Counted from the first letter of the stretch, positions 34,745 to 44,214 are shown. The stretch: 64,000 nt of DNA from G942493375 sp942493375 (GCA_942493375.1 OW818698.1:7874001-7938000), one strand, 5' to 3'. Made by a program: numbers and translations. The notes: generated by a model from the sequence alone, not told the origin.

Positions 34745-36151
34745 TCAGAGGCTTCTTAGTTGGACTGGGAGCATTTTCATTTGCTCGCGGTATTTGGCTA
34801 CTGTTCTGCGGGCTATGTTTATGCCTTTTTCAGCCAGTTTGCGGGCTATGTCGCTGTCTGAGAGGGGTTCTTTGGATTCGGATACTATTCTACTGATCAT
34901 GTCTCTTGCAGGGAGAGCAGAGTCGAAGAAGACTTCAAAGGAGATGACTTCTCCGGAAGGTAACCTGCAGAACTTGCCTGCGAGGGCCCTGGAGACTGTG
35001 GACTCGTGGACTTCCATCTCCTCTGCAACATCTTTTTGTCTGATTGGTTTCAAGTGAGCAGGACCCAGTCTCACATATTCTTCCTGGAAATCGACAAGAT
35101 ACTGAGCAATACGCACCAGTGTCTTCTTCCGCAGTTGAATGGCTTCCATAATAAACTTCACACGCTCTACGTGTTCACGGACATGCTTGCGGTCGTCTTC
35201 GCATAGCACATTGTCCTGGTCTTTTATTTCGGCATATATGTTCTGGTATGTTTCATCGGTTCCGATAACCGACTCATAAGTGTCCGCGACGTCAGCAATC
35301 ATCACTCCCTCATGTTCTCTTATAAGAACGTCGGGGATCAATGCATCGGAATTTGATGGAGACATATTGGCGTTTGGGTCACGGTATACGGATGCAGGAT
35401 AAGGATTCAATCGTTCTCGTATGTATTCAACTGCATCTGCTATTTCGGAGATATCCAGTCCCAGGGCAGCTGCGATTGCCTTAATCTTCATTTTGGAGAA
35501 ATCATCCCAGCATTCGTCAACAATACGGCGAGATATTAACGCAAGTTCACCGTCATCTTGACCTATCAGGTCAATCTGCAGTATCAAGCATTGCTGTAAA
35601 TCCCGGGCTGCTATTCCCGGAGGATCACATTTCTGAAGGACAGCCAGAACTTCCTCTATTTCCAAAACGTGGCTCGCTAGTTCCTCAGAAGTTTCAAAGA
35701 GTGATTCGCGGAAGTAACCATCATCATCCAGAGAATCAATGATGTATTGTGCAATGCGAAGTTTACGTCCAGCCAGTGTCATCCCAACCTGTTGACGCAG
35801 GTAGTCTTTGATATCAAAAGTGGTAGCTACCGTGCGAAATGGATCAAAAAACCCGTCTGCCCCAGCTGCAGTAAATGCTCTGCGCAGGTAATCACGTTCG
35901 TTACCGAGATCGGATGAGGTGGCTGTTCGACGGAGCGAGGACTTGCATATCGGACACGACTTTCCGGCTGTCAGAAAACCACAGACCGGGCAACGGCATG
36001 ATTCTTTCAGAGTCATTGCCGGATTTTCTGCAGCTTCTGTCTCGATGAACTGCTGCAGTTCAACTACACTCATATTGAGAATAGAGTTTGCCTGGATTTG
36101 GACAGGTATTGTGCGGTAAGTCTGCGACTGAACATGTGACTGACTACGCAT
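34745..36151 (-). CDS. rpoN: RNA polymerase sigma-54 factor with a zinc-ribbon insert
   Basis: This 468-residue protein has region I (residues about 1-48: QTYRTIPVQIQANSILNMSVVELQQFIETEAAENPA), the core-binding part (CDPPGIAARDLQQCLILQ), the DNA-binding HTH (IRQKDVAEEMEVHESTVSRAL) and the RpoN box IARRTVAKYRE. Between region I and the core-binding domain, where most sigma-54 proteins have an acidic region II, it carries Cys54-x2-Cys57 and Cys66-x2-Cys69 (CPVCGFLTAGKSCPIC), a likely zinc ribbon. Sigma-54 directs transcription from -24/-12 promoters with AAA+ activators, none of which is in this window. The start is the ATG at 36151, giving a normal N-terminus. Confidence 0.95.
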   Translation of the reverse strand: MRSQSHVQSQTYRTIPVQIQANSILNMSVVELQQFIETEAAENPAMTLKESCRCPVCGFLTAGKSCPICKSSLRRTATSSDLGNERDYLRRAFTAAGADGFFDPFRTVATTFDIKDYLRQQVGMTLAGRKLRIAQYIIDSLDDDGYFRESLFETSEELASHVLEIEEVLAVLQKCDPPGIAARDLQQCLILQIDLIGQDDGELALISRRIVDECWDDFSKMKIKAIAAALGLDISEIADAVEYIRERLNPYPASVYRDPNANMSPSNSDALIPDVLIREHEGVMIADVADTYESVIGTDETYQNIYAEIKDQDNVLCEDDRKHVREHVERVKFIMEAIQLRKKTLVRIAQYLVDFQEEYVRLGPAHLKPIRQKDVAEEMEVHESTVSRALAGKFCRLPSGEVISFEVFFDSALPARDMISRIVSESKEPLSDSDIARKLAEKGINIARRTVAKYREQMKMLPVQLRSL

Positions 36152-36338
36152 TGCGAACTAACTCCGGACCTGCCTTGCTTCTTCGTTAATAAAAAGAGAC
36201 TTTCTGGATCGATAAGTATAGCAGGAGACTAATACTGATTATCGGGGGCTCCAAGGTGTTCTCATTAGGTCAATCATACCATATCGACAAAAAATCGTGG
36301 TAACTTTAGTGAAGTTTGTGGAATACGGGGATTTATGT

Positions 36339-36456
36339 GTCATTCTGAATGCAATGAAGAATCTGCTGTAATTGAGATTCTTCATTTCATTCAGAATGAC
36401 AGCAGGTTGGAAACCTGCATCACAGAAGCAGATTCTTCACTGCGTTCAGAATGACA
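36339..36456. repeat. GTCATTCTGA-family repeats: one palindrome plus an extra half copy
   Basis: The arms 36339-36364 and 36375-36400 match at 25 of 26 positions (GTCATTCTGAATGCAATGAA...). A small hairpin GCAGGTT/AACCTGC follows at about 36402-36419. A further right-half copy ends with TTCAGAATGAC at about 36428-36456. The block fills most of the 310-base gap between the starts of rpoN and the end of the ParB-like gene; the remaining 36152-36338 shows nothing I can name. Confidence 0.85.
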
Positions 36457-36461
36457 GAGAT

Positions 36462-37613
36462 TTATGCTGCTGCCTGTACTTCCAGGACTGGATCGTAGTT
36501 TGTGCATTTATATGACGGAGAGGTTTCACTTGGACTCTCGGCATCGGACATAAATACGGCACTATGGGTTTTGTTGCATCGCTGATAGGACTGGTCGTAG
36601 TTGTTGCAATCCAGACACCTTCTGAGAACACTCCAGCAGACGCTGCACCGCATACTACCTATCAGTTCCATCCTGCCACACAGTGGGCAATGGATGTATA
36701 CTTCCTTGAAATCCATATCCGTTTTCTTTAAGGCATCTCTCATGCCACGGTTGAACTTCGAAATTTGCTCAGCAAGGTCAGCAGTGGCGCTCAGCATCTG
36801 GTTCAGTTCTTTTGCAGGCAAATGCATGGCAACCCGCTCATCCAGCAGGTCAAGAACACTCAAGCAGGCTTTCTGCATTACCTTCAAGTGAGATTCTGCA
36901 TTTTTAGGCTGATAAGGTTTGCGCTTTTGAACCTGTCGATGAATTCCTCTGAGTATTTCTTCAGTCACATTTAGAGGAACCCGCAGGAAAGCTTCAGTCT
37001 TATCAGGAACTTCGGTTATCGATGCGATCAACTTTTTCAGATCGTCAACCGACATCCGCTCTGCACGAGTCTTTTTTGCAAGTCTCAGCTGAAGTTTCAG
37101 GTTTCCATTGAGAGGCTTCAAAGCATACGCGTGCCCTTCGATGAAATCGCCTTCTCCTGGCTGGGTCTTGGTAGTAAGCTCATTAAGGATACCATCCGGA
37201 AGCTCAAGTAAATCAAGGTACCTTCGCATCGTCGAATCTGCACATCCAAGTGTCTTAAGAACTTTTTCCCACGTCATGAATCCCAGGAGTTTCTTTATAG
37301 CCCTCGCACGTTCAACAGCATTCAAGTCTTCTCTCTGGAAGTTCTCAACAAGAGCATCAGCAGACGCCTCTTCGACTGACTGTTCTTTGATAATGGCAGG
37401 AATGGTCGTAAGTCCAGCCATCTGTGAAGCTCTCCAACGGCGTTCACCCATTATTATCTCGTATTCGTCCGGTCCGACAATACGCACAACGATAGGCTCT
37501 AGAACGCCACGCTCCATTATCGACACAGCCAGCTCCAACAGTTTGCCCTGGTCAAATATTTTCCTGGGCTGATCTGCTGCCGGATGAATCTTCGATATGT
37601 CAACATTTTCCAT
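36462..37613 (-). CDS. ParB/Spo0J-like nuclease-fold protein with Cys-rich tail
   Basis: This 383-residue protein has the ParB N-terminal domain (ISKIHPAADQPRKIF, GERRWRA, ENFQREDLNAVERA) and a HTH (TWEKVLKTLGCADSTMRRYLDLL). After a helical region comes a tail from about 306 with eight Cys, six of them in CxxC pairs (309/312, 323/326, 333/336), which probably binds zinc. ParB proteins bind centromere sites or act as transcription factors. No ParA gene is adjacent, and the Cys-rich tail is unusual, so a regulatory rather than segregation role is likely. A palindrome CTTATAT-AA-ATATAAG lies 41 bases upstream of the ATG. Confidence 0.85.
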   Translation of the reverse strand: MENVDISKIHPAADQPRKIFDQGKLLELAVSIMERGVLEPIVVRIVGPDEYEIIMGERRWRASQMAGLTTIPAIIKEQSVEEASADALVENFQREDLNAVERARAIKKLLGFMTWEKVLKTLGCADSTMRRYLDLLELPDGILNELTTKTQPGEGDFIEGHAYALKPLNGNLKLQLRLAKKTRAERMSVDDLKKLIASITEVPDKTEAFLRVPLNVTEEILRGIHRQVQKRKPYQPKNAESHLKVMQKACLSVLDLLDERVAMHLPAKELNQMLSATADLAEQISKFNRGMRDALKKTDMDFKEVYIHCPLCGRMELIGSMRCSVCWSVLRRCLDCNNYDQSYQRCNKTHSAVFMSDAESPSETSPSYKCTNYDPVLEVQAAA

Positions 37614-37653
37614 TTACAGTAAATCTCCCGTGGGTAGCACCGATAAACACATA

Positions 37654-37669
37654 CTTATATAAATATAAG
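37654..37669. promoter_or_regulatory. 16-base perfect palindrome upstream of the ParB-like gene
   Basis: CTTATATAAATATAAG is a perfect inverted repeat with a two-base centre. It lies 41 bases upstream of the ParB-like ATG and could be an operator, perhaps self-bound. The rest of 37614-37794 is A+T-rich and empty. Confidence 0.35.
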
Positions 37670-37794
37670 CCACAAATCTAAATCGCATTGATATCCAATG
37701 CATACAATCATATATTATGGCTGATTCATACACTATTCTCAGGGTAAAACGCTATTATCTACATAATGACAGGAAGCTGTTTTGTGGCAAAATA

Positions 37795-38670
37795 TCACTT
37801 GCTACGATATGTTTTTACCCCTAATGAGGACCCATTTGTGTTGAACACTACAGCGCCGTTGCTGTCAGTCCTATAGACTTTTACCTTTAACGAGTGCAAC
37901 CTCAACAATACTTCCTTTGAAGGATGTCCATAAGAATTTCTATTTCCGACAGAAATTGCAGCAACATCCGGATTCACAGCCCTAAGCCATTCAGGAGAAC
38001 TAGCCAGTTCAGAGCCATGATGTCCAACTACAAGCACTGTAGAATGGACCGGCTGTTTTTCATACAACATCTCACATTCTGCAAGAAAACCTGCATCTGA
38101 AGCAATCAAGAACGATACGTTTCCATATTCTATGCGCATGACCATTGAGCTTTCGTTCAAATCAGGACAAGTCATACCGCGCACAGGATGCAGCACAGTC
38201 AATCGAACTCCTTCATCAAGGACAGCTATTGTGCCTTTATCAGCGATACGGTATTTGGGATGTGTTGCATTAATAATTCTCATAAATTGCCGATAGTCAG
38301 GGGTTGCTATCTGTATTCCTGTATCCAGAACTTGACTGGCTTTTACTTTCTGCAATAGATAAGGGAAGCCATTAATATGGTCATCGTGAGGGTGGCTTAG
38401 AATTACCATATCAATTCTGCTCTTTCCCATTGATTTCAAATAGTTTCTTACAACACTTGCTGCGTTTCTCCCTCCATTCCTACCGCTGGTGCTGCCGCAG
38501 TCTACCACGATTACTTTGCCATTCGGAGTGCAAATCACAATAGACTGCCCCTGACCTACATCCATTACTGCAAGTGTCAATGTATCATCAGACGTGCCAC
38601 TGAGTAGTAGCAATCCGATAACTACGATTAAAGTTATTAACACATGGAAAAGGTGATTATTTCTATTCAC
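37795..38670 (-). CDS. ComEC-type metallo-beta-lactamase-fold hydrolase (separate polypeptide)
   Basis: This 291-residue protein has an N-terminal hydrophobic segment (HVLITLIVVIGLLLLSG), then the MBL fold of ComEC C-termini: MDVGQGQSIVICTPNGK, the zinc motif SHPHDDHINGFPYLL, LIASDAG and LVVGHHGSELASS. In most bacteria this domain is the tail of ComEC and is thought to degrade the non-transported DNA strand outside the membrane. Here it starts (GTG) eight bases before the stop of the comEC gene in a different frame. Each half has a normal boundary, so this looks like a natural split rather than a sequencing error. Confidence 0.87.
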   Translation of the reverse strand: MNRNNHLFHVLITLIVVIGLLLLSGTSDDTLTLAVMDVGQGQSIVICTPNGKVIVVDCGSTSGRNGGRNAASVVRNYLKSMGKSRIDMVILSHPHDDHINGFPYLLQKVKASQVLDTGIQIATPDYRQFMRIINATHPKYRIADKGTIAVLDEGVRLTVLHPVRGMTCPDLNESSMVMRIEYGNVSFLIASDAGFLAECEMLYEKQPVHSTVLVVGHHGSELASSPEWLRAVNPDVAAISVGNRNSYGHPSKEVLLRLHSLKVKVYRTDSNGAVVFNTNGSSLGVKTYRSK

Positions 38671-40207
38671 TGTACGACCTTAGCAAATATAGTCCAAATC
38701 CTAAAACAAGGTAGTAGCAGAGAATCATAGCAGGTTCCGGTGAAGCAACAGGTATCGCGCACCATTCCTGGTTTCCGAAAAATGCGATTACATATAATGA
38801 GAACCTGGTAAAACAAACGCCAACAAAACCCGCTACTGCTGCTACGAATGGAACGAATGAAAAAAGACCGGCGACAGCCCCTGCCCCGAATATAAAGACA
38901 ACAGTGCCGGCCATTATCAGATTGCAGACAATCGAAACTGTTGAGATGTAGTTGAAGTAGTATGCAATGATTGGGCTGGTTAAAATGGTCACAGCCACAG
39001 TTGCAGATACTGTTTCCATGGACTTAATGGCTATTTTCAGCACAATTTTTCGCATCCATCCAATTGACTCTCTATGTGTTTTTTTGACCCGAGTATACAA
39101 CGGAAACAATCGTTCAATTACAGGCATCAGGCAGACTAACGCAACAACGGCAGAGAATGACAGTTGAAAACCTACATCGAATAACTCAGTCGGTCTGATT
39201 AATAAGATCAATAGACCAGCAGCAAACAGGAGATTGGAATGCTTTGGTATCCGATGAAATGGCAACGCAAGCAGTCCCAGGCAAGCCATCACAGCAGCGC
39301 GTTCCATACTAGGTTTCATTCCAACTACAAGAAGGTAAGTGAACACCAATATGACCATAATAAGATTACGGCTGGCGGGTTTCATTTTCTTCAGTCTCAG
39401 TATAGGAGCGGAGAAGAATATCAACACAAAACAATTGAACCCGGATGCAGCCAGCAAGTGCAGAGTGCCTGTCCTGGAAAAGGCATCATAAACATCATCC
39501 GGCAGGTATGCATATGTTCCGAGCACCATTCCAGCAACAACCCCTGCTTCTCTTTCCGGAAAGGCTTTCTCTATGCCTGAGATCATATATCTGCGAATAG
39601 AAATCCCTGCTGACAGAAACGGGTTTCCAATTCCTGTCCCGGTTCTTTTTACGTTTTGGGATTGCCAAACTGAGCAAGCGGAGTATATACCCTGGCGGGA
39701 GAGGTATTTTTGATATGAGAACTGGCCGGGATTTGTGGCATCTGAAGGGATGTAGGTATCTTCCCGAATGGTCAACTGGTCACCGTACTGCGAATCCTTA
39801 ACAGCAGGCAATGCATCTGTGTGAATATATACAGCGACACTGCCAGTAACCGGAACTGTATGCCCTCCTGTCTGAGCATTTTTACACCGGAGTACAAAAC
39901 GCAGCGTGCCATTTTTCATCTCAGGCTCTTGAGATATCCAGCCTGAGAACTCGGTAGTTCTACCTGAAAACGAGGATATATCATCTGGAGAGATTTGTGT
40001 ATATGTGATATATCGAAAACAACCCAGTATGCAGGCAATACTGCCAATCAACAGAAATACTCTTGCAGTTCTGTATTTGAAACTACAGACGGCGAGAATC
40101 ATACAAAACAAAATGGCACTCAGCAGGCCGAAGAATTCCGCCAGCAGAATGCCACTCGTAAAAGCCAATAATAATACCCCTGTCAGGAACTCAGGATATT
40201 TTCTCAT
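38663..40207 (-). CDS. comEC: ComEC/Rec2 DNA-uptake channel, membrane part
   Basis: This 514-residue protein has three N-terminal helices, an OB-like DUF4131 domain (about 80-170) and the Competence domain with about eight helices (VAGMVLGTYAYLPDDVYDAFSRTGTLHLLAASGFN, MKPSMERAAVMACLGLLAL, FDVGFQLSFSAVVALV). HLLAASG is the family hallmark (usually HLLAISG). It should form the inner-membrane channel for single-stranded DNA during transformation. The lactamase-like domain normally at the end is a separate downstream gene overlapping by eight bases. Its own start overlaps the pepA stop by 17 bases, so the three form an operon. Confidence 0.9.
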   Translation of the reverse strand: MRKYPEFLTGVLLLAFTSGILLAEFFGLLSAILFCMILAVCSFKYRTARVFLLIGSIACILGCFRYITYTQISPDDISSFSGRTTEFSGWISQEPEMKNGTLRFVLRCKNAQTGGHTVPVTGSVAVYIHTDALPAVKDSQYGDQLTIREDTYIPSDATNPGQFSYQKYLSRQGIYSACSVWQSQNVKRTGTGIGNPFLSAGISIRRYMISGIEKAFPEREAGVVAGMVLGTYAYLPDDVYDAFSRTGTLHLLAASGFNCFVLIFFSAPILRLKKMKPASRNLIMVILVFTYLLVVGMKPSMERAAVMACLGLLALPFHRIPKHSNLLFAAGLLILLIRPTELFDVGFQLSFSAVVALVCLMPVIERLFPLYTRVKKTHRESIGWMRKIVLKIAIKSMETVSATVAVTILTSPIIAYYFNYISTVSIVCNLIMAGTVVFIFGAGAVAGLFSFVPFVAAVAGFVGVCFTRFSLYVIAFFGNQEWCAIPVASPEPAMILCYYLVLGFGLYLLRSYSE

Positions 40208-41684
40208 TTCTCAGCACATATTCAACTAATGTGCCTACACCTGCTCCGGAACTCCCTTTGCGTGCGATAGCTGTATCTCCCTCAAGAGTAGCCGCACTGA
40301 GGTCTATGTGAGCCCAGTGCGTTTCACCAACAAACTCGCCTATAAACAGTCCACCAACAATAACTCCAGCCTGCCTGCCTCCGCAATTTTTCAGGTCGGC
40401 AACAGTGCTCTTCAGTTCATCCATATAGACCTTGTCCAACGGTAATCTGTAGAGTTTCTCACCACACTCAGTTGATGCAGAGAGCAAGTCATTGGCAAGG
40501 GTATCATCATTGGACACCATTCCCGAGATATGTGTTCCAAGAGCGGTAACACAAGCTCCTGTTAAAGTGGCAAGGTCTACAATCTCATCAACTCCAAGTT
40601 TGCATGCATACGCAACGGCATCTGAAAGGATAAGCCTGCCCTCCGCATCGGTATTGTTGATTTCTACCATTTTTCCTGAGAATGCTTTGAATATGTCTCC
40701 CGGATGGATTGCATTGCCTCCGATACAGTTCTCTGTAGATGGCACTAGAGCATGGACATTGACCGCAATCCCCATTGCACTTATGCAGTCTATTGCTGCC
40801 AAAACATCAGCAGCTCCAGACATATCGTCCTTCATAGTATCCATCCCACCTCCACCCTTGAGGTTGTAACCACCGGTATCAAATGTGATACCTTTACCTA
40901 CGAGAGCGATTGTTTTTGTAGCCTCAGGGTGCTTGTATGAAAGCCGTATAAACCTTGGTTCCTGCTTGCTGCCTCTGGCTACAGCTGCAAGCAATCCAAA
41001 CTTTTCTGATTCTATGCGTGCACGATCCCATATCTCCAGTTCTAATCCGTTTCGTTCGGCTATCTGTCTGGCTATATCTGCAAGGTAGGTTGGAGTAACT
41101 ACATTTGAGGGTTCGTTGGCCAGATCACGGGCAAAGCAGATGGCTCTGGATACCTGTTCCCCCAACTCCACCCCAGATGTAACTTCTGCAGTAACAGCTG
41201 GATCAAGCAAGAGGATCTTAACAGTCCCAAGCTCGATCTTCTCCTCTTTCGGGGTCTTGTAGCGTGCGAATTCATAGCCGGCAAGCACAAAGCCGGTTGA
41301 TATCGCTCTGGCGATTTTTTTGGTAGTCAATGAGGTCAATTCGGGTAATACGACTGAACACTCAGAAAGCCGCAATTCAGTGCATTTTCTGGAAGCTGTT
41401 CCAGCAGAATACATCAGTTCGTGGAAATCTACTTTCCCTGCTTCTCCCAAACCGATAAGGATTACTGTAAGTTGCTTACCTTCTATAAAAGCATCCACAA
41501 CCAACGAGGTTTTGGGTTCAGCCTTAAAATTGCGTGTTTCAGAAAACTTTATCACAGTATCCAGTATTGATGGTGTCAAAGATTTTTTTAGATACTCGGA
41601 TGTTTCATATCCTTTTGTAACAAATATAACTGTTGGTACTGATAGATTCATATCTATTGAACTTGAAACTATTTCGAATCGCAT
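40191..41684 (-). CDS. pepA: Leucyl aminopeptidase (M17)
   Basis: Read from ATG 41684, with GGAGGAAAATC upstream, this is 497 residues, the normal PepA length; the reading frame upstream has no ribosome site. The M17 N-terminal macro-like domain spans about 1-165. The catalytic domain has the metal-binding VGKGITFDTGGYNLKGGGGM and the signature NTDAEGRL. These hexameric two-metal peptidases remove N-terminal residues in the cytoplasm. The gene leads the overlapping operon with comEC and the MBL protein. rnpB is transcribed divergently upstream. Confidence 0.95.
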   Translation of the reverse strand: MRFEIVSSSIDMNLSVPTVIFVTKGYETSEYLKKSLTPSILDTVIKFSETRNFKAEPKTSLVVDAFIEGKQLTVILIGLGEAGKVDFHELMYSAGTASRKCTELRLSECSVVLPELTSLTTKKIARAISTGFVLAGYEFARYKTPKEEKIELGTVKILLLDPAVTAEVTSGVELGEQVSRAICFARDLANEPSNVVTPTYLADIARQIAERNGLELEIWDRARIESEKFGLLAAVARGSKQEPRFIRLSYKHPEATKTIALVGKGITFDTGGYNLKGGGGMDTMKDDMSGAADVLAAIDCISAMGIAVNVHALVPSTENCIGGNAIHPGDIFKAFSGKMVEINNTDAEGRLILSDAVAYACKLGVDEIVDLATLTGACVTALGTHISGMVSNDDTLANDLLSASTECGEKLYRLPLDKVYMDELKSTVADLKNCGGRQAGVIVGGLFIGEFVGETHWAHIDLSAATLEGDTAIARKGSSGAGVGTLVEYVLRNEKIS

Positions 41685-41820
41685 GATTTTCCTCCAGAAG
41701 ACAAAAAGTTTGAGGAAGGAAGCTGGATTTACATTCTGATATCCTGCTAACCAACACAACAAACGTGCATATTATACACCCTCATGCAGGTAGTTTACAT
41801 ACTTTTCTACATATCGAAGT

Positions 41821-41849
41821 TTAACACCCCCCCTGTAAAGTGGTAGAAT
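41821..41849 (+). promoter_or_regulatory. rnpB promoter
   Basis: TTAACA (41821-41826), a 17-base spacer and TAGAAT (41844-41849). Seven bases later comes the first base of the RNase P RNA P1 helix at 41857, exactly where transcription should begin. Confidence 0.8.
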
Positions 41850-41856
41850 ACAGGGT

Positions 41857-42276
41857 GAGCGAGTTGGGTGGCCGCGCCGAGTAATCGGCGAGGAAAGTCC
41901 GGGCTCCACAGGGCAAGGTGGTTGCCAACGGCAACTGTCCGGTTTATCCGGATAAGGAAAGTGCCACAGAAAAGAAATCCCCCCGCTTAATTGCGGAGGA
42001 GAGCTGAAACGGTGGTGTAATAGACCACCAGCTTCGTCGTGAGGCGAAGGCTTGGTAAACCCCACCTGGAGCAAGGCCAAATAGGGGAGGGATGAAGCTG
42101 CCCGCTGACCTCCCGGGTAGTGCTGCTAGAGCGTCACGGCAACGTGTGCGCGTAGATAGATGGTCACCAAGGCCCACATTATTCATGATATAACAAGCTT
42201 TTGCCCCTAATACCGGGCAAAAGCGAAGTTTCGTGAATAAAGTGGGCTAGACAGAACCCGGCTTACAGGCTCGCTC
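41857..42276 (+). ncRNA. rnpB: RNase P RNA, bacterial class A
   Basis: The conserved 5' core GAGGAAAGTCCGGGCTCC (at about 41890) with ACAGGGCA after it and the 3' core AGACAGAACCCGGCTTAC (at about 42249) identify the catalytic RNA of RNase P, which cuts tRNA 5' leaders. P1 forms from GAGCGAG (41857) and CTCGCTC (ending 42276). The P4 half GGTAAACCCCACC..., the CR regions and the closing AGGGATGAAG...TAGATAGATGGTCACC are present. A promoter lies directly upstream, and the run of T at 42281-42286 ends the transcript. At about 420 bases it has the usual class A length. Confidence 0.96.
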
Positions 42277-42286
42277 ACACTTTTTT
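42277..42286 (+). terminator. T-run after rnpB
   Basis: The closing P1 helix of rnpB is followed by ACAC and six T. This is consistent with factor-independent termination or processing at the 3' end. Confidence 0.5.
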
Positions 42287-42318
42287 GCATTTAATGTTTG
42301 TATATAGGGGATGACAAC

Positions 42319-44214
42319 TTGAAACTTGGAGATAAAATAGCACTCGGATTCAAAATTCGAGTTGATGGACAGATGCACGAGTGCCGGTTCGATACACGGT
42401 GCAGCAGCAATGATCTCAAGGAGTGCACCATAACGTGTAATGTTGGAGATGGAATACAAATCGTCTCCCAAATCTACTGCGAAACAGACTACGAGCTTGT
42501 AAAACGCAGTGACTGCATAGTTAACAGGGGCGATAAGACAGTAGTAATAAGCGAACCAGCTTCTACCATAAGTGCTCCTTCAGACGGCTTGCTTTACGGT
42601 TTCAAGAGTGAGTGGTGCCACGAATTCACTCCGGTATCTGTAACCGAGCTCAGTGCAAAGAACAGGACATGCAACGGTGCGCAGCCTTACTTTGTGCTGA
42701 CAGACAATAACTCACCAGCTACTGTGGTCAATCTCCTACCCATTGGAGACTGGCGGGTCCGTCTGGAAGAAGCAGGTGGCACATACACTGCAGCCATAGA
42801 TTTCAATGACGACCAGTTCAGCCTGACACTGGAACCTGGTGAAGAATTTAACTTTGCACCTGAATATCTTGTATCAGGTGATGAACTTGCCACTCCTTAT
42901 CAATCAGGGGATAAAATCCAGGAATATGCAGCAGAGCAGATGCGTTCGGACGAACTGAACAAACCCTTGCCCGTTATCTACAACACATGGTTTGACCACT
43001 TCCACAAGATAAGCGTAGATGGAATGCTTAAACAGGCTGAGGCAGCAAAAGAGGTTGGCTGCGAAGTCTTTGTGATTGATGCTGGCTGGTTCGGTCCCGG
43101 AGTCCGCCACTGGACATACGTTGGAGACTGGCGAGTTAACCCGAGTGTATTCGGCGAAGTCTCTCTGAAGGAGTTTTCCGACAAGATACGTGAGATGGGT
43201 ATGCAATTCGGTATCTGGATGGAGCCGGAGAGAATACATGCAGACTGCCCTGCCCGTCTTGCCAACCCTGAATGGTTTATTCAGACTCCAGGATCAGATT
43301 ACTATTATCCGGACCTGGCTATAGCTGAAGCATATGAATGGGTTTACAGCGAAGTCAGTCGGGTATTGGCTGAATATGATGTAAGATGGATAAAAATCGA
43401 CTGCAACGGCGGTTTTTCTGACGACCCATATAAAACCGGCCACCGCATCCGTATGGAACGCTTCTATGAGCTTATGGACAAACTGATAGCAGACTTCCCT
43501 GAGACAGTCTTTGAAGCGTGTGCCAGTGGAGGTCTGAGAGCTGACCTGAATACGTTGGCCCACTACCATACACATTTCCAGTCTGATACCGTAGACCCGA
43601 TCGATACGATTAATTTCGGGCTGGCTGCTCTGACCAGGTTAAAACCTGGAATGGAGTCTAAATGGGCTGTAATGTATCCGACGTCCGGATTCACCCCTTA
43701 TGAGAGCGAACCTCTGGATACCGGAGATCTGGTGCTGAGTCCAACTCTGGCAACAAGCAGTAAACTCTCTACATTCGACTTGTCTTTTGTTATGAGGGCA
43801 TCGATGCCGGGGACAATAGGCCTGGGGGGCAATATCGCAGATCTCAACCCGGGATTGAAACAGAAGCTGGCTGATCACGTGGACTTCTATAAATTAAACA
43901 GAGACTTTATACAGACTGCAGTCGGTATACCCCTGACTGGTGCGGTTCCTCAGGACAACACGTCTATACGTGCGATGCAGCTGATTAACCCTGACCACAG
44001 TCGGTCTTTGATATTTGTATACAACATTGATCTTCAACCAGCCAATATGGATATCCATCCTGTTATGCTGGAATTTGATTCAGAATACTCTGTTAAGAAC
44101 ATTGATGATGAGACTATTTGCACTGTGACTGGCAAGAAATTGTTGGAAGCTGGATTGGAGCAATTATCTGTAAATGGTCAGCAGGCTTTGGTGTTTGATA
44201 TTCGGCGGTTGTGA
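42319..44214 (+). CDS. Alpha-galactosidase, GH36 (GH-D clan)
   Basis: This protein has about 631 residues with an N-terminal beta-supersandwich (1 to about 220), a (beta/alpha)8 barrel and a C-terminal beta domain. Motifs include NTWFDHFHKI, FVIDAGWFG, GIWMEPER, WIKIDCN with nucleophile Asp361, EACASGG, and QSDTVDP with acid/base Asp423. These last two are 62 apart, as expected for GH36. It releases alpha-galactose from oligosaccharides such as raffinose or galactomannan. It has no signal peptide, so it acts in the cytoplasm. I prefer TTG at 42319 because GGGGAT lies six bases upstream; an in-frame TTG at 42298 has no ribosome site. It starts 43 bases after rnpB. Confidence 0.9.
   Translation: MKLGDKIALGFKIRVDGQMHECRFDTRCSSNDLKECTITCNVGDGIQIVSQIYCETDYELVKRSDCIVNRGDKTVVISEPASTISAPSDGLLYGFKSEWCHEFTPVSVTELSAKNRTCNGAQPYFVLTDNNSPATVVNLLPIGDWRVRLEEAGGTYTAAIDFNDDQFSLTLEPGEEFNFAPEYLVSGDELATPYQSGDKIQEYAAEQMRSDELNKPLPVIYNTWFDHFHKISVDGMLKQAEAAKEVGCEVFVIDAGWFGPGVRHWTYVGDWRVNPSVFGEVSLKEFSDKIREMGMQFGIWMEPERIHADCPARLANPEWFIQTPGSDYYYPDLAIAEAYEWVYSEVSRVLAEYDVRWIKIDCNGGFSDDPYKTGHRIRMERFYELMDKLIADFPETVFEACASGGLRADLNTLAHYHTHFQSDTVDPIDTINFGLAALTRLKPGMESKWAVMYPTSGFTPYESEPLDTGDLVLSPTLATSSKLSTFDLSFVMRASMPGTIGLGGNIADLNPGLKQKLADHVDFYKLNRDFIQTAVGIPLTGAVPQDNTSIRAMQLINPDHSRSLIFVYNIDLQPANMDIHPVMLEFDSEYSVKNIDDETICTVTGKKLLEAGLEQLSVNGQQALVFDIRRL

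Noticed and set aside
36462..37794. A replication origin beside the ParB-like gene
   Set aside because: There is no parA, dnaA, dnaN or cluster of DnaA boxes, and the ParB-like protein has an atypical tail.
37795..40207. A frameshift breaking comEC
   Set aside because: Both parts start and end at natural domain borders and overlap by eight bases with a usable GTG start, so a natural split is more likely.
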